Shown here in pieces: positions 5,735-6,810 of a DNA stretch of 6,810 nucleotides. The position numbers and the translations under genes are program-made. Under the pieces are notes generated by a model. The model ran no database searches, was not told the DNA's origin, and saw nothing but the letters and a program-made list of their open reading frames with translations. Every line of letters begins with the position of its first letter. Position 1 is the first letter of the stretch. Origin of the DNA: Paracoccaceae bacterium (lineage in GTDB: Bacteria > Pseudomonadota > Alphaproteobacteria > Rhodobacterales > Rhodobacteraceae); assembly GCA_030625695.1 (NCBI GenBank), contig DAOUQK010000206.1:1-6810 (forward strand), written 5' to 3'.

Positions 5735-6402
5735 CGTGCAACCTCGTCCATTAAACCAGCGCGCACAAGCAAGCTCTGCCCGGCCTCTAAAAGCCATTCA
5801 TAACTACCGGAAAAAGATACATCGGGCAGATCGTCATAAAATTCTTGTGCGCCGTTCCATGCGGTCGAGGGGCTTTGCCGGATCACGGCCCAGACTTTAT
5901 CTGTTGTAGGCACTTCGATCGCGTCGCCGATCAACTCTCTGCAATCAAACTCTTCCTCAGCCTTTGCCATCGCGGCCTCGGGATTGCCGTCGGCCTCAAT
6001 TACCGCTGCCAACGCGGAAATATCTCTCGCGGTATCGCAGGAATCCTTTATTTCCAACGCCAGCGCCCCGACGATCACAGCAACCCCAAGAAAGGGAATA
6101 GATTCGCCAAATACCGACGCCGAATTTCTGACCGCCGAACGTTCAGCCCGTTTTATCACACGACCAGAAATGCTGCGCGATATCTTGCGTGTTGCCTTCT
6201 TTCGCGCTGCCCTCTCGGTCACCTCACTCACGGCGACGGTGCCTATTCCAACGGCGGAAAATACACCTGACATCACCGCCTGAACACCAGAAACTGTCAG
6301 AATGGCCACGTTTAGCAGCAAGGAAAGAACCAGAAAAACTATCAGAACAGATTTGATCGAAAATTTGAACAGAGTCGCCAAATACCGTATGGGAGAAGTC
6401 AC
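5731..6402 (-). CDS. Unrecognised membrane protein between pdxJ and acpS
   Basis: A 223-residue protein whose function I do not recognise. A strong hydrophobic segment runs from about 18 to 36 (SVLIVFLVLSLLLNVAIL), with more weakly hydrophobic sequence to about 58. Next comes a strongly basic linker (64-92, rich in Arg and Lys), then FGESIPFLGVAVIVGALALE (98-117), probably a second membrane or amphipathic helix, and an acidic C-terminal region with cysteines C122 and C154. The end has VPTTDKVWAVIRQSPSTAW and EFYDDLPDVSF. I recall the general pattern (GE-IP--G--VIVG--ALE--D-C, then VP---VW--V--SP--AW) in other uncharacterised Rhodobacteraceae proteins, but cannot name a family. It starts at GTG 6402, overlapping the pdxJ TGA by four bases, and its stop overlaps acpS by four bases. 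Base composition is lower in GC than its neighbours (24 of 60 in 6301-6360, against 36 of 60 in 3961-4020 within rnc), which hints at insertion into the operon. Confidence 0.8.
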   Translation of the reverse strand: MTSPIRYLATLFKFSIKSVLIVFLVLSLLLNVAILTVSGVQAVMSGVFSAVGIGTVAVSEVTERAARKKATRKISRSISGRVIKRAERSAVRNSASVFGESIPFLGVAVIVGALALEIKDSCDTARDISALAAVIEADGNPEAAMAKAEEEFDCRELIGDAIEVPTTDKVWAVIRQSPSTAWNGAQEFYDDLPDVSFSGSYEWLLEAGQSLLVRAGLMDEVAR

Positions 6403-6810
6403 TTACGCGCCTCGTCCATCAGTTTGCGCATCTTTGCAATGGCCGGTTTCAAGCCGATAAAAATCGCCTCACCGATGATGAAATGGCCGATGTTCAGTTC
6501 CATCACCTCGGGAAAGGCGGCGACAGGTTTTACCGTGTCAAAGGTGATGCCGTGGCCCACATGCACCTCAAGCCCAAGGGAATGCCCGTATGCCGACATT
6601 TCACGCAGACGTTCCAGCTCGGCGTTGCTTTCCTCCAGGTGCCCTTCAGCAAACAGATCGCAATAGGCGCCGGCGTGCAGTTCGACAATTTCGGCCCCGA
6701 TCCGGTGCGCCGCCTCGATCTGGCGCATATCCGCGGCGATGAAGATCGACACCCGGCAGCCCGCCTCGCGCAAGGGGGCAATGAAATGCGCCAGTTTATT
6801 TTCCTCGCGC
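6399..6810 (-). CDS. pdxJ: Pyridoxine 5'-phosphate synthase, C-terminal part (cut by window edge)
   Basis: The frame is open to the right edge, with 136 complete residues and the stop at 6399; a full PdxJ is about 240-250, so roughly the first 110 residues lie outside. PdxJ condenses 1-deoxy-D-xylulose 5-phosphate with 3-amino-2-oxopropyl phosphate to form pyridoxine 5'-phosphate, the last ring-closing step of the DXP-dependent vitamin B6 route. The visible part shows RVSIFIAADMRQIEAAHRIG, then IVELHAGAYCD, HVGHGITFDTV (the His-Gly phosphate and proton-transfer loop) and ELNIGHFIIGEAIFIGL, all hallmark TIM-barrel segments. The TGA overlaps the GTG of the downstream membrane-protein gene by four bases. 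The pdxJ-acpS neighbourhood is common in Proteobacteria. Confidence 0.97.
   Translation of the reverse strand, partial: REENKLAHFIAPLREAGCRVSIFIAADMRQIEAAHRIGAEIVELHAGAYCDLFAEGHLEESNAELERLREMSAYGHSLGLEVHVGHGITFDTVKPVAAFPEVMELNIGHFIIGEAIFIGLKPAIAKMRKLMDEARK

Noticed and set aside
5735..5797. Upstream extension of acpS to 5797
   Set aside because: The extra 21 residues precede the conserved MILGIGTD start and lie inside the end of the upstream gene; the ATGA overlap at 5731-5734 matches the pattern of the neighbours.
5267..5803. Plus-strand open frame (178 codons) opposite acpS
   Set aside because: It is antisense to a secure AcpS gene, rich in Arg/Pro/His as expected for a shadow frame, with no domain.
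1..6810. CRISPR arrays, tRNA/rRNA genes, insertion sequences, phage or toxin-antitoxin modules
   Set aside because: Reading both strands showed no regularly spaced repeats, no RNA gene signature and no transposase, integrase or toxin-like protein.

Overview
The window looks like a chromosomal segment from an alphaproteobacterium of the Rhodobacteraceae (Roseobacter group or close relative). The reasons are moderate-to-high GC, protein sequences that read like roseobacter versions of PdxJ, AcpS, LepB, RNase III, Era and RecO, and a 110-residue DUF1491-type protein, a family I know mainly from Alphaproteobacteria. An intergenic element at 2771-2807 also resembles a short repeat I associate with this family. 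The taxonomic call is inference from recognised proteins, not from a database search.

Layout. Positions 2-1604 are on the plus strand: the 3' part of an enolase-superfamily (mandelate racemase / muconate lactonizing enzyme-like) gene, then a small ArsR-family regulator whose two cysteines have the spacing of the persulfide sensors SqrR/BigR. These converge on a long minus-strand block. Read in its own direction, from the right edge leftwards, that block is pdxJ (5' end outside the window), an unrecognised membrane protein, acpS, lepB, rnc, era, a DUF1491 protein and recO.

The block is very compact. pdxJ/orf, orf/acpS, lepB/rnc and rnc/era each overlap by four bases (ATGA or GTGA), and recO starts one base after the DUF1491 stop. 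The only real gaps are about 60 bases before lepB, which contains a good Shine-Dalgarno and a C-rich/G-rich tract, and about 90 bases between era and DUF1491, which contains the repeat-like element. No gene-free stretch exceeds 300 bases, and I see no rRNA, tRNA, CRISPR, transposase or phage gene.

The block joins housekeeping functions: pyridoxine 5'-phosphate synthesis (PdxJ), acyl-carrier-protein activation (AcpS), signal-peptide cleavage (LepB), double-stranded RNA processing (RNase III), ribosome small-subunit assembly (Era) and recombinational repair (RecO). The least explained item is the 223-residue, lower-GC membrane protein translationally locked between pdxJ and acpS. Also worth attention are the redox-type cysteine pair in the ArsR protein and two non-acidic substitutions at expected active-site positions of the enolase-superfamily protein. 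I found no clear evidence of a wholly new multi-gene system.
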